From: Lewinellaceae bacterium
GTDB taxonomy: Bacteria > Bacteroidota > Bacteroidia > Chitinophagales > Saprospiraceae
NCBI GenBank assembly: GCA_020636005.1
Contig: JACJYR010000002.1
Location: forward strand, 558,001 to 622,000
Direction of reading: 5' to 3'
DNA length: 64,000 bases
Shown here: positions 46,405 through 55,969 of the stretch, in pieces
Layout of the letters: every line of letters starts with the position of its first letter
How positions within the stretch are numbered: the stretch's first letter is position 1
Notes under the pieces: generated by a model
The model's input: the letters and a program-made list of their open reading frames with translations, nothing else
Told to the model about the DNA's origin: nothing
The model's database searches: none
Made by a program: the position numbers and the translations under genes

Positions 46405-49400
46405 ATGGATGTCCGTAAAAAACTGCTTTTCACCACAGGCCTAATCCCTATTGTTTTTTGCTTCCAATGCTTTCAAGCCGCTGCCCAATGCCCCATCACG
46501 GTCAATGCAGGGCCGGATCAGATCGTATGCAGCCTGGGCAGCACCGCCACGCTCAACGGCAGCGTATCGGGAACTGCGCTCGGCTACGCCTGGTCGCCCC
46601 CCTTTGGCCTGAGCGACCCCAACAGCCTCACGCCCACTGCCACCGTTACCGGCCCGACGACCTACACCCTGACCGCCCAGGCCATTGACCCCAATGCGCC
46701 CAACCTCGTGACGAACGGCGCTTTTGAAGCAGGCAACACGGGTTTTACCAGCAGCTATACCTACAACCCCCTGCCAATCACGCCCGGCACCTATTTTCTC
46801 ACTACCTCCCCTTCTTTGGTGCTGTCAACCTTTCCGCCCTGCGACGACCATACCTACGGCAACGGCACCGGCTACATGATGCTCGTGAACGGGGCAGGCA
46901 CACCGGGGGCGAACATCTGGTGCCAGACCATCCCGGTCACGCCGAACACCTTTTACGTGATGAGCGCCTGGGTAGCCGGCTCGCCGATCTTCCCGGCACA
47001 GTTGCAGTTTTATATAAATGGTTCGCCAGTGGGCAACGTGTTCAACTCCAGCGGCAGCGGCTGCGTGTGGGAGCAGTTTTCGGCCAGTTGGATTTCGGGC
47101 TCCGCCACTTCTGCATCGCTCTGCATCGTCACCCAAAACAGCGGCAACGGTCTGTTCGGAGACGATTACGTGCTGGACGATGTTTATTTTGCCGCTGCCT
47201 GCACCGCTTCCGACGAGGTCTCCGTCTCCATCGCCAGCGTCAGCGCCGTGCTGCCTCCCACGGCCATTTTGCCCTGCAACGCTGTTCAAACGGGTATCAT
47301 GCTCAACGGCAGCGCCTCCTCTTCCGGGCCCAATATTTCCTACCAATGGACCACCGGGGACGGCAACATCCTCTCCGGGGCCAATACGCCCAACGCCACG
47401 GTCAACGCCGAGGGCACCTACACTCTCACGGTCACCTATAGCAGCGGTGGAACTGTTTGCAGCGACTTTGCCTCTATCACCGTACTGCCCGATCCGAACT
47501 TCGTCTTTGCCACCGCCCTCGCCAACGGCAGCCTCAATTGCAACGAACCAGTCATCACGCTCGACGGTAGCGGCTCTTCCTCTGGCCCGGGCATCACCTA
47601 CGCATGGAGCTACCTGCCCGGACCGGGCGGCGTACCGCCGGGCATCGTCTCCGGCGGCAACACCCAGTTCCCCGACGTGAACCAGCCCGGCACCTATACC
47701 CTCACCGTGACGAACACGGCCAGCGGCTGCACAGCCACCGACTTTGTGACCATCGCTGCCAATTTTACTCTGCCGATAGCAATGGCGAGCACGCCCGACA
47801 GCTTGAGTTGCACGATGTCTTCCGTCATCTTGAGCGGCAACGGCAGCAGCGCCGGCGGTAATTTTTCTTATTTGTGGGAAACCACAAACGGCCATATCGT
47901 CAGTGGTGAAAACACCCTGAACAACTGCGAGATCGACGCCCCCGGCGCTTATACACTGACCGTAAAGAATACCCAAAACGGCTGCACCGCCACCAGTACG
48001 GTAGGCGTTGGCGGCAGCAGCGGAAGTGCGCCCCTATCCGTGGCCAGCGCCCCAACGGGCTTAAGTTGCAACATGCCAAGTGTCCAACTGAGCGGGGCGG
48101 GTTCGAGCACCGGGGGCGACATCGTTTACCAGTGGACGACTACCCTGGGCGTTATTGATAGCGGGGAAGCAACCCTCACGCCCTGGGTGAGCGCCGCCGG
48201 TACCTACCTCCTTATTGTCTCCGACCTGACAACAGGTTGCAGCAGCGCAACAATTGTCAGCCTAACGGCCAATATGACGCCGCCCACGCTGGCCATCGCA
48301 CCACCCGATACGCTAACCTGCACCACACTTTCCGTCTTGCTGGATGGGTCAAACCCTTCCATTGGGGCTGTTTTTTCCTATCTATGGACAACCACAGATG
48401 GGCATATTTTGAACGGTGAAACTACCACGTCGCCAGAAGTGGATGCTCCCGGCACTTACATGCTGTCAGTGAGCAATGGCATCAACATTTGTTCATCGTC
48501 CCAAACCGTGGTTGTAGTGCAGGACGGCAACCCGCCGGAGGTGGACATTGTGGCCAGCGGCGGCCTGGATTGCACCACCGACAGCCTCTTGCTGGATGGC
48601 AGCAGTTCCTCCACCGGACCAGGCATCTCGTTTACCTGGACGACTGCCAACGGCCATTTTGGTTCGGGTCAAAATACCCTGACACCGAGTGTGAACGCTG
48701 CCGGCACCTATACGTTGACCATCGTTGACCAAAACAACAACTGCACTGCGAGCGACAGCGTAGTTGTTTCACAAGATACCCTCCCACCAACGGCGGCTGC
48801 CGGGCAGGATGGTACACTGACCTGCACCAATACCTCCCTGACCCTTAATGGCACCCCGTCCAGCCAGGGCAATATTTACCAATACCAATGGGCAACGCCC
48901 AACGGTCAAATCCTCTCCGGGGACACCACCTTGATGCCAATCGTTGGCGGGGCCGGCGTTTACATTTTGACCATCACCAACCAGGAAAATGGCTGTACGG
49001 CCAGCGATGCCGTTTTGGTAAACCTGGACACAATGCCGCCCCTGGCCGAAGCAGGGCCTTCCGCAGCGCTGACCTGCGACGAGCCGACCGCCGTGCTGGA
49101 CGGCAGCGCATCAAGCCAGGGATCTGATTTTGTTTATCAATGGACTTACAACCCACCGCCCAGCGGTGGAACAGTCGGAATTATTTCGGGTGAAACGACC
49201 CTTGCACCGGAAGTCGGGGAAAACGGCCTGTACATCCTCACTGTAACAGATACCACTAATGGCTGCTCCGTCCAGGACAGCGTTGGCGTGAGCCTATTTG
49301 CCAATTTCCCGTCGGTGCTCATCGCCCCGGCCGGTCAACTGACCTGCAACATGCCCACCACAACACTCAGTGCAACGGCCTCGATGGGCGGCACTTACAG

Positions 49401-52086
49401 TTATTTGTGGACGACAGCGGACGGCCATTTCCTTTCCGGTGAAACGACCCTCTCGCCCGTGGTGGATGCCCCCGGTGCGTATTTGCTCACCGTGACCAAC
49501 AACTTCAACGGCTGCACGGCTGCCGATGTGGTTTTGGTGGCGGCGGATACAGTAGCACCAGTGGCCGAGGCAGGTATGCCGTTCCAACTTTCCTGCGCCA
49601 TGACCAGCGCCCAACTGAACGGCACAGGTTCTTCCACCGGCAACGGGATGACTTATTTTTGGTCAACCACCAATGGCAATATCCCGGCAGGTATCTTTTC
49701 GCTGATGCCCACCATCAATGCGGCAGGCACCTACACCCTGACGGTTACCAACCAACTCAATGGCTGCACGGCCAGTGACACCGTCACCATCACGCAGGAT
49801 GCCAATGCGCCGGTGGCCAATGCGGGGCCACCGCAGTACGTCACCTGCCTGGCCAACCAGGTTACTTTGAATGGCGGCAATTCCTCTTCCGGGCCAGGGA
49901 TCGGTTACCAATGGACCACCCAGGATGGCAATATCCTCTCCGGCAGCACGACGGCCACGCCGTTGGTGGATGCCCCCGGCACTTATTTTTTGATGGTGAC
50001 CAATACAGCGAACAACTGCCAGACCTTGTCGAGCGTCATGGTGATTGATTTCACCCAAAGCCCCAGCATCAGCGCCGGCCCGCCAGTAGAACTTACCTGC
50101 GCCGACACCTTGCAAACCCTCAGCGGATCGGCCTCCGGCGGCAGTTCGCTGGCTATTTTGTGGACAACGGGCAACGGGAATATTGTGCTTGGTGAAACAA
50201 CCCTCCAGCCAACTATTGACGCCCCCGGCAACTATCTGCTCACAGTCACCAACCAGTTGAACGGGTGTTCTGCCACGGCTACGGCAGTTGCAACGCAAGA
50301 CTTCAACCCACCGGCTATTTTACTGCAAACGCCTGCACCACTTACCTGTGCAACTGATTTTATCAACCTGGACGGAAATGGTTCGAGCGCAGGCCCCAAT
50401 TTTACCTACCTCTGGACCACGCCGGACGGGAACATCCTCAGCGGCGAAACGACGCTGGCACCGGTGGTCAATGCGCCTGGCCTCTACACCCTGGAGATTT
50501 TCAACCAGCAAAACGGCTGCTCCGCATCGGCCAGCCTGACCGTTTTGCAGGATACGGCCGCTCCAATCGCTGCTATCAACCCACCCGGATTACTGGGCTG
50601 TTCCACCAGTCAAATCTTGTTGGAAGGGACAGGTTCGAGTGTTGGGCCGCAGTTTTCTTATCAATGGACTACCGTGGACGGCAATATACTGTCGGGGGCT
50701 TCGACGCTCAACCCAATGGTGGATGCGCCGGGAACTTATCAACTCGAAGTGACCAATATGGGCAATGGTTGCACGGCTACGGCAGTTGCCACCGTCCTTT
50801 CAGACGGCACCACGCCTGTCGCCGAAATTTCGCCGCCGGATGAACTGAGCTGTTTGTCGGAACAAATAACCTTGGATGCAGGCAATTCGTCGAGCGGGCC
50901 TGACTTTTCTATTTTTTGGGAAACACCGAACGGGCATTTTCTCCAGGGTGAAACGACCCTGAACCCTGCCGTTGACGAACCGGGGACTTATGTTTTGACC
51001 ATTGCCAATATCCAAAACGGCTGCACGGCCACCACTGCTGTAACTATCACGGAAAATACGGTGCTGCCCATCGCCGATGCAGGCGAACCGATGACGCTGA
51101 CCTGCAACGAAACAGTCGTCGCCCTGACAGGGCACAGCCCAAACCCCGGCGTTACTTTTTCATGGGCTACGCCCAATGGCCATATCCTGTTTGGTGAAAA
51201 CACGACGATGCCCGCCGTGGACTCGGCAGGGACTTATTTCCTGACGGTGACCGACCCGGAAAACGGCTGCTCAGCAATGGACTCTGTGCTGGTGGACGCC
51301 GTGGCCCTGGAAGGTTTTTCTTTTGAAAAAACCAATGCCGGTTGTGCCACCGGCTCGGGAAGCATTGCTTTTTCCAACCTGCAAAGTGGCACGGCCCCGT
51401 TTCAGTTTTCGGTGGATGGCGGGGCGACTTTTTCAACGGAAATGGTTTTTGAAAACCTGGCACCCGGCTTTTATGAACTGGTGGTGAAAGATGCCGACGG
51501 CTGCAAACTGGCAAAGACGGCCGAAGTGGCCGGCCTGTATGAAATCGTTATCCAACTGGCCCCCGAAGTCACCCTTGCTTTGGGGGAAACCCTTCGATTA
51601 ATCCCGCAGCTGAATATTTTGACAACCGATGTGGTGCAAGCGAAATGGACGCCCGCCACCCACCTGGATTGCAGCGATTGCCTCTCCCCTACCCTCAACG
51701 CCGTTGTGGATGAAACTTATTTGCTGGAAATAACGGACATAAACGGTTGCACGGCTACCGCTGGCATTTCGGTCATGGTGACGCCCGACAACAGCATCTA
51801 CGTCCCGAATGCCTTTTCTCCGAACGGCGACGGCATCAACGACGTGTTCATGGTGTTTGCGAAACCTGGGCTGGTGAAGAAAATAACCGATTTCATGGTC
51901 TTTACCCGCTGGGGCGAATCGGTATTTGCCTACCAAAACATCCCGCCGAACAGTGCTGATTATGGCTGGGACGGCACGCACCGGGGGAAGCAGTTGGGCG
52001 TGGGCGTGTATGCCTGGTTTGCAGAGGTGGAACTGGTGAACGGGGAGCGGAAGATTTTGAAAGGGGAGGTGAATTTGGTGAGGTGA
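46405..52086 (+). CDS. Giant Ig-like repeat surface protein with T9SS type B tail
   Basis: 1893 residues. Signal peptide ending near AAAQC. An Ig-like repeat is interrupted by a carbohydrate-binding-like domain at about 95-270 (NLVTNGAFEAGNTGF to VLDDVYF). About 17 Ig-like repeats of roughly 85 residues follow, each with an L-[TS]-C start, a Y-x-W-[TS]-T core and a G-T-Y-x-L-T-V-T-N-x-x-N-G-C-[TS]-A end. The tail is the gliding-motility-associated type B domain: YVPNAFSPNGDGINDVF, FTRWGESVF and GVYAWFAEVEL. Two Cys per repeat suggest internal disulfides. A long surface fibre or adhesin is the likely role. The repeats are near-identical in pattern but diverged in sequence, so copy number may vary. 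Confidence 0.92.
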   Translation: MDVRKKLLFTTGLIPIVFCFQCFQAAAQCPITVNAGPDQIVCSLGSTATLNGSVSGTALGYAWSPPFGLSDPNSLTPTATVTGPTTYTLTAQAIDPNAPNLVTNGAFEAGNTGFTSSYTYNPLPITPGTYFLTTSPSLVLSTFPPCDDHTYGNGTGYMMLVNGAGTPGANIWCQTIPVTPNTFYVMSAWVAGSPIFPAQLQFYINGSPVGNVFNSSGSGCVWEQFSASWISGSATSASLCIVTQNSGNGLFGDDYVLDDVYFAAACTASDEVSVSIASVSAVLPPTAILPCNAVQTGIMLNGSASSSGPNISYQWTTGDGNILSGANTPNATVNAEGTYTLTVTYSSGGTVCSDFASITVLPDPNFVFATALANGSLNCNEPVITLDGSGSSSGPGITYAWSYLPGPGGVPPGIVSGGNTQFPDVNQPGTYTLTVTNTASGCTATDFVTIAANFTLPIAMASTPDSLSCTMSSVILSGNGSSAGGNFSYLWETTNGHIVSGENTLNNCEIDAPGAYTLTVKNTQNGCTATSTVGVGGSSGSAPLSVASAPTGLSCNMPSVQLSGAGSSTGGDIVYQWTTTLGVIDSGEATLTPWVSAAGTYLLIVSDLTTGCSSATIVSLTANMTPPTLAIAPPDTLTCTTLSVLLDGSNPSIGAVFSYLWTTTDGHILNGETTTSPEVDAPGTYMLSVSNGINICSSSQTVVVVQDGNPPEVDIVASGGLDCTTDSLLLDGSSSSTGPGISFTWTTANGHFGSGQNTLTPSVNAAGTYTLTIVDQNNNCTASDSVVVSQDTLPPTAAAGQDGTLTCTNTSLTLNGTPSSQGNIYQYQWATPNGQILSGDTTLMPIVGGAGVYILTITNQENGCTASDAVLVNLDTMPPLAEAGPSAALTCDEPTAVLDGSASSQGSDFVYQWTYNPPPSGGTVGIISGETTLAPEVGENGLYILTVTDTTNGCSVQDSVGVSLFANFPSVLIAPAGQLTCNMPTTTLSATASMGGTYSYLWTTADGHFLSGETTLSPVVDAPGAYLLTVTNNFNGCTAADVVLVAADTVAPVAEAGMPFQLSCAMTSAQLNGTGSSTGNGMTYFWSTTNGNIPAGIFSLMPTINAAGTYTLTVTNQLNGCTASDTVTITQDANAPVANAGPPQYVTCLANQVTLNGGNSSSGPGIGYQWTTQDGNILSGSTTATPLVDAPGTYFLMVTNTANNCQTLSSVMVIDFTQSPSISAGPPVELTCADTLQTLSGSASGGSSLAILWTTGNGNIVLGETTLQPTIDAPGNYLLTVTNQLNGCSATATAVATQDFNPPAILLQTPAPLTCATDFINLDGNGSSAGPNFTYLWTTPDGNILSGETTLAPVVNAPGLYTLEIFNQQNGCSASASLTVLQDTAAPIAAINPPGLLGCSTSQILLEGTGSSVGPQFSYQWTTVDGNILSGASTLNPMVDAPGTYQLEVTNMGNGCTATAVATVLSDGTTPVAEISPPDELSCLSEQITLDAGNSSSGPDFSIFWETPNGHFLQGETTLNPAVDEPGTYVLTIANIQNGCTATTAVTITENTVLPIADAGEPMTLTCNETVVALTGHSPNPGVTFSWATPNGHILFGENTTMPAVDSAGTYFLTVTDPENGCSAMDSVLVDAVALEGFSFEKTNAGCATGSGSIAFSNLQSGTAPFQFSVDGGATFSTEMVFENLAPGFYELVVKDADGCKLAKTAEVAGLYEIVIQLAPEVTLALGETLRLIPQLNILTTDVVQAKWTPATHLDCSDCLSPTLNAVVDETYLLEITDINGCTATAGISVMVTPDNSIYVPNAFSPNGDGINDVFMVFAKPGLVKKITDFMVFTRWGESVFAYQNIPPNSADYGWDGTHRGKQLGVGVYAWFAEVELVNGERKILKGEVNLVR

Positions 52087-52190
52087 GGTTTTGATGGTTG
52101 CTCTTCGATACTTGATTTTTGTTTTTGCCAGCAATGCTTCTGAAACCAAACATCTCAAACCGTAGAATCAACTACTACTTTACATAGAAA

Positions 52191-52219
52191 AAGCCCCGGC
52201 GGAATATCCACCGGGGCTT
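52191..52219. terminator. Bidirectional intrinsic terminator
   Basis: The perfect stem AAGCCCCGG / CCGGGGCTT has an A-run on its left and T-rich sequence on its right. It lies between the convergent repeat-protein and RRM genes and can serve both. Confidence 0.9.
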
Positions 52220-52251
52220 ATTTTATGAAGATTGATTCTTTTCAGAAAATC

Positions 52252-52662
52252 TTACCAACGGTCACGGCCACCGCCGCCACCGCCGCCGTAACCGCCGCCG
52301 TAGCCGCCACCGCCGCCACGGCTTCCGCCGCCGCCGCCGTAACCACCACCGCCGCCGCCACGGCGACCGCCGCCACCGCCGCCGAAGCCGCCACGGCCAC
52401 CGCCGCCGCCGCCCCTGCTTTCACGGGGTTCAGCTTTCTTCACGACAATCGTCCTGCCGTCCATTTCGGTATCGTTCAGTTCTTTGATGGCGTTCATCGC
52501 CTCGTCGTCGTTGGGCATTTCCACAAAGGCGAAGCCCTTGGAGCGTCCCGTAAATTTGTCCATGATAACGTTGGCGGAAGTTACTTCGCCAAATTCTTCA
52601 AAAGCCGCACGGATGTCGTCCTCGTGCGTGTCGTAGTTAAGTTTTGCTACGAAGATGTTCAT
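52252..52662 (-). CDS. RNA-binding protein with one RRM and Gly-rich tail
   Basis: 136 residues. RRM at 1-80: RNP2 is IFVAKL (3-8) and RNP1 is KGFAFVEM (42-49). Residues 85-136 are almost only Gly with Arg and Tyr (RGG and GGYGGGG repeats). Small RRM proteins with a glycine-rich tail are common in Bacteroidota, which lack Hfq in many lineages, and resemble cold-induced plant and cyanobacterial proteins. They are thought to act as RNA chaperones. The tail is low-complexity and may promote phase separation; that is inference. Confidence 0.92.
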   Translation of the reverse strand: MNIFVAKLNYDTHEDDIRAAFEEFGEVTSANVIMDKFTGRSKGFAFVEMPNDDEAMNAIKELNDTEMDGRTIVVKKAEPRESRGGGGGGRGGFGGGGGGRRGGGGGGYGGGGGSRGGGGGYGGGYGGGGGGGRDRW

Positions 52663-52932
52663 TGCAAAAAAATTAAAAGTGAATTAAATAATGAGAAACC
52701 CCTGACAAAGCGAATTAAATAGAACGAACTAAATGGGGAAAATGGCAGAAGGCTGGAAGGACGAGTTGAGAGTTTGAAAACTAACGAATTCTTACTTGCA
52801 GGACTACTGACGGACCACTTACTGGTTTGCTATTTCTTGCTGTGGACAGTGAATTACTCAAAGAACGGGGCAAAGGTAAGGGGAAATTTAATTTGATGTC
52901 AGAATTTTACGGATTAAATTTTTTACTAAATG

Positions 52933-53301
52933 TTATCCTGCCCTGCGCTGCATTCTCCAAAGCTGCCACAGCAATACTGCCAGGCAAATCCCTACCCCAA
53001 AAAACTCCCTGGCAAATTCAATGTAAGGGGTTGTTGCCTTCATCTCGCCAGCAATGTTGGGGGTGCCCATTTTTACCCATTCCACCATCTGTGGCAACAA
53101 TGTCCCCATCCAAATAATGCACACGGCGATGCCCGCCCATAGCACATATTGACGGTAGTGTCCATAGGCGGCAAACCCGCAAACGCCCGCCACAAAAAAG
53201 TAAAGCACCATCCAATGGATCGGGTCGGGATCATTGTACTGCACGGCAGCGAAGAGGATGAAAATGGCGGCGAGGGCCAGGTTGATTATTTTGAATTTCA
53301 T
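52933..53301 (-). CDS. TMEM220-like small membrane protein
   Basis: 122 residues from the ATG at 53301; the frame upstream is tandem repeat. Four hydrophobic helices lie at about 5-20, 28-46, 52-70 and 98-116. The start FAAVQYNDPDPIHWMVLYF is typical of the TMEM220 family of four-helix membrane proteins, whose function is unknown. Upstream lies the word array at 53325-53391. Confidence 0.75.
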   Translation of the reverse strand: MKFKIINLALAAIFILFAAVQYNDPDPIHWMVLYFFVAGVCGFAAYGHYRQYVLWAGIAVCIIWMGTLLPQMVEWVKMGTPNIAGEMKATTPYIEFAREFFGVGICLAVLLWQLWRMQRRAG

Positions 53302-53324
53302 CGGCAAACTGTTGCGGCGCAGGT

Positions 53325-53391
53325 GGTTGTTTGAAAATCGTTTGAGGTTGTTTGAGTTGTTTGAGGGTTGTTCGAGGTTGTTTGAAAATCG
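53325..53391. repeat. GTTTGAGGTT word array
   Basis: Imperfect 10-14-bp units of GTTTGA(GG)TT bounded on both sides by GTTGTTTGAAAATCG. Read on the other strand it is the CCTCAAAC word of the 21521 array. It lies 24 bp upstream of the TMEM220-like start. Confidence 0.85.
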
Positions 53392-53579
53392 AAGATTCAC
53401 GCCAGTAATTTGTAGTACACACCTGATTAACAAAGTGTTGTTTTGAATTTCAAGAAGGCCAAATTACCTGCACTGATTTCAAATAAGTACCTGCACGGAA
53501 CTTAGTGACCGGGTATTCTGCCGACCAGCGTTGGCAACGGATAGACCACTGGCAGCGCTGGATCATTGCCCACCCCGTC

Positions 53580-55007
53580 CTATTCTGTTTTTACAGTTTT
53601 CATAATCCAATCCGAGACTTCTTTCAGGGCAACCGGCGAAAATGTTTCCTCGATTTGGCTGTACTCTTTTGGGGAACCTGTTTTGCAGGTTTGGAAAAGG
53701 TGGTTGAGGTTGGGCAGTTCCTTGATGGTGAAGTTAGTATTTCCCCCTTTTTCAAGGCCCGCTTTGATGCCGGCCAGGTTGATTTTAGGTTCTACCTGCA
53801 AATCTTTTTCCCCGTTGATGGCCAGCACGGGGCACTTTACTTTTTCCAGGGAGGTTTTCGGGTCGTATTTTATAAAAAAACGGAACCAGGGTGTCATCAG
53901 CGGATCGGCCTGCTGTTTTACAAAATCTTCCTTGCTGCCGCTCTCTGCTTTCTCGTCTTCGGGCAGTGTTTCATAGGCTTCCTCCAAGACAGCGGTCAGT
54001 TTAGGCTTCAAAAGCGATGTGTCTTGCTCGGTTTTTATCAGATGGAGGGCCGTTTTGGTGAATGCGAGTTCACGGCTATTGCGTTCTTCAGAGTATCCGT
54101 TTGCCCGGTTGATGAGTTCTATTTGCTTCAATAAAATCTCCTCGCCATCGCCGCCTGTGCCCGCCAACAATACAATAAATGCTACATCCCTGGAGCGGGC
54201 GGCGCACATCGGGGCTATCATGCCGCCCTCGCTGTGGCCTGCGATTCCGATATTTTTTGCGTCCACTTCCGGCCTCGTTTTCAAATAAGCAACAGCGGCC
54301 AGCGCATCCCCGGCAAAGTCTTCGGAAGTGGCGCTGCCGTGGTCACCCGTGGAGCCACCCACGCCCCGGTCGTCGTAGCGCAGCACCCCGATGCCCCGGC
54401 GGGTAAGGTGGTCGGCCAGCACCAGGAAGGGCTTGTGGCCGAGCAGTTCCTCGTTGCGGTCTTGTGGGCCAGAGCCGCTTACCAGGACGACGACTGGGTA
54501 TTTCCCCTCTTTGGTAGGCAGTGTCAATGTGCCTGCAAGCGATACACCTGCCCCGGTATTTTCAAAAACAACCTCCTCCTCATAGTAGGGGAAAGGCGGC
54601 TTTGGCTCTTGCGGGCGGGGCATGGTCGGTGCTTCGATGGCCTGTCGGCCCATGACCAGGGGCATTTTGGTGCCCCGCTGCTCGAAGGTGCCGTTCAATT
54701 CCGTAAAATCTTCGTTCACAGCGCCTTTAAAACTCGCCATCAGGGCAGGCATTTCAATGGACAGGTCAGGTTGCGCAAAAGCGGTCGTCCCAGCAGGAAT
54801 ACCAAAGGCTTTTTGGTCGGGACTGTCGAGCGTGGTGGCCAGGCCGTCGTCTGTTTTTTGGACATGGAAGACGATGCGGAGCTTCATCATGCCCTGCAGG
54901 TCGAGGGTGCCGTACCAATCGCCTGTGATGTCGTTCTGGGCAACCGCGGACGGGGCAAAAAATGTGGACAATAAAGAGAGGGTAAGGAAGGATTTAATCA
55001 TTTTCAT
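53580..55007 (-). CDS. Exported alpha/beta hydrolase
   Basis: 475 residues from the ATG at 55007 (55001 is also possible). Signal peptide to about AVAQ. An N-terminal beta domain (about 25-120, GDWYGTLDLQGMMKLRIVF) of a type often found before these hydrolases is followed by an alpha/beta hydrolase (about 140-470). It shows VLVSGSGPQDRNE for the oxyanion side, YDDRGVGGSTG, the nucleophile Ser259 in GHSEGG, Asp in NGEKDLQV and His in LNHLFQ. Likely an extracytoplasmic esterase or peptidase; the substrate is not predictable. It lies about 60 bp upstream of nothing on the same strand, so it is probably expressed alone or with the methyltransferase. Confidence 0.85.
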   Translation of the reverse strand: MKMIKSFLTLSLLSTFFAPSAVAQNDITGDWYGTLDLQGMMKLRIVFHVQKTDDGLATTLDSPDQKAFGIPAGTTAFAQPDLSIEMPALMASFKGAVNEDFTELNGTFEQRGTKMPLVMGRQAIEAPTMPRPQEPKPPFPYYEEEVVFENTGAGVSLAGTLTLPTKEGKYPVVVLVSGSGPQDRNEELLGHKPFLVLADHLTRRGIGVLRYDDRGVGGSTGDHGSATSEDFAGDALAAVAYLKTRPEVDAKNIGIAGHSEGGMIAPMCAARSRDVAFIVLLAGTGGDGEEILLKQIELINRANGYSEERNSRELAFTKTALHLIKTEQDTSLLKPKLTAVLEEAYETLPEDEKAESGSKEDFVKQQADPLMTPWFRFFIKYDPKTSLEKVKCPVLAINGEKDLQVEPKINLAGIKAGLEKGGNTNFTIKELPNLNHLFQTCKTGSPKEYSQIEETFSPVALKEVSDWIMKTVKTE

Positions 55008-55064
55008 TGTAAAAATTTTTAGTGTTGGATTCAACAATCCAAGAGATTTATGAAATCGAGCATT

Positions 55065-55901
55065 TTAGCTAGGCTTTTTAGCCAGTATCAGTATGCCGTT
55101 ACCAATTTTTTTCGGAAAAATAAAGTCTATCCCATTGAAAACCAACATGAAAGGAAGCCAAAGGAACAACAGCAGCAGAAAAACCCACGACCACCACCAG
55201 GCCGCATTGCCCAAGCCCATCAGCAGCAGGGAGTAAAATTCGTGGGCAACAATGCCAAGGGTGCCGTAGGTGGGTTTCTGGTTTACAATACGAAAGCCGA
55301 CAGCCCCCAGCTTGCCTATAATTTCAGAAGCAGCATAGATCCTTCTCCGTTCCTGGCTTTTTTCATAATGGCCCAATTTTTCAAAAAAATAAAGGTAAAA
55401 CGGCAAAACAGACTTCCCATTGACGGGGGTGTAGAGGAGGAGGTTACAACCGGGCCTGAGCGCCCGGTAGAAATTTTTCAGCACGAGGGCATCCTCTTTT
55501 ATGTATTGAAGAGTACCGGTGCAAAGCAATAAATTTGCCTCGTTTTCAAGCGCCAGGCCTTCCAGGTGCTGGTGAAAAAACCTCAGCCGATCCCTGCCCG
55601 AAACCGCCCCGCTGTACTTTTTACAAAAGGCGATGTTGTTGTGGTTTTTGTCAAAACCCCAAAAATGGAGGTGTTTGTATTTTTTGAAAAAAGGGAAAAT
55701 GTGCTGGCCATCGCCGCAGCCTGCGTCCACGATGATACTTTGGGCAGGCAAGTTGGGGAGAAGTGATTTCAGTTGGCGGTTGACGGCCCAATTTCGTTGC
55801 AGGAGGAGGTTGTTCCAAAAATGGATAAAAATAACAAGTTTGGGAAAACGAAAAAAGATAGGCGGGTACTCATGCAAGGAAAGTGAACGTGTAAGCGGCA
55901 T
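55065..55901 (-). CDS. SAM-dependent methyltransferase with C-terminal membrane helices
   Basis: About 278 residues from the ATG at 55901 (55919 is possible). A class I methyltransferase fold is seen: motif I IIVDAGCGDGQHIFP at about 60-75, an acidic residue after strand 2 (FWGFDKN), and LLLCTGTLQYI as motif IV. The C-terminal part has two hydrophobic stretches (about 210-250), so it is probably bound to the membrane and may act on a lipid or quinone-type substrate. It lies about 60 bp upstream of the hydrolase gene on the same strand. Confidence 0.75.
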   Translation of the reverse strand: MPLTRSLSLHEYPPIFFRFPKLVIFIHFWNNLLLQRNWAVNRQLKSLLPNLPAQSIIVDAGCGDGQHIFPFFKKYKHLHFWGFDKNHNNIAFCKKYSGAVSGRDRLRFFHQHLEGLALENEANLLLCTGTLQYIKEDALVLKNFYRALRPGCNLLLYTPVNGKSVLPFYLYFFEKLGHYEKSQERRRIYAASEIIGKLGAVGFRIVNQKPTYGTLGIVAHEFYSLLLMGLGNAAWWWSWVFLLLLFLWLPFMLVFNGIDFIFPKKIGNGILILAKKPS

Positions 55902-55969
55902 AGGGCAGGAACGGCACAAGTTTTTGCTTGGTTGGCCGTAGAAGGTTTTGCTACGGTTGGCTATTTCAG

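Noticed and set aside
52225..52722. Ala/Thr-rich frame antisense to the RRM gene
   Set aside because: The Ala run is only the complement of the glycine codons of the RRM tail.
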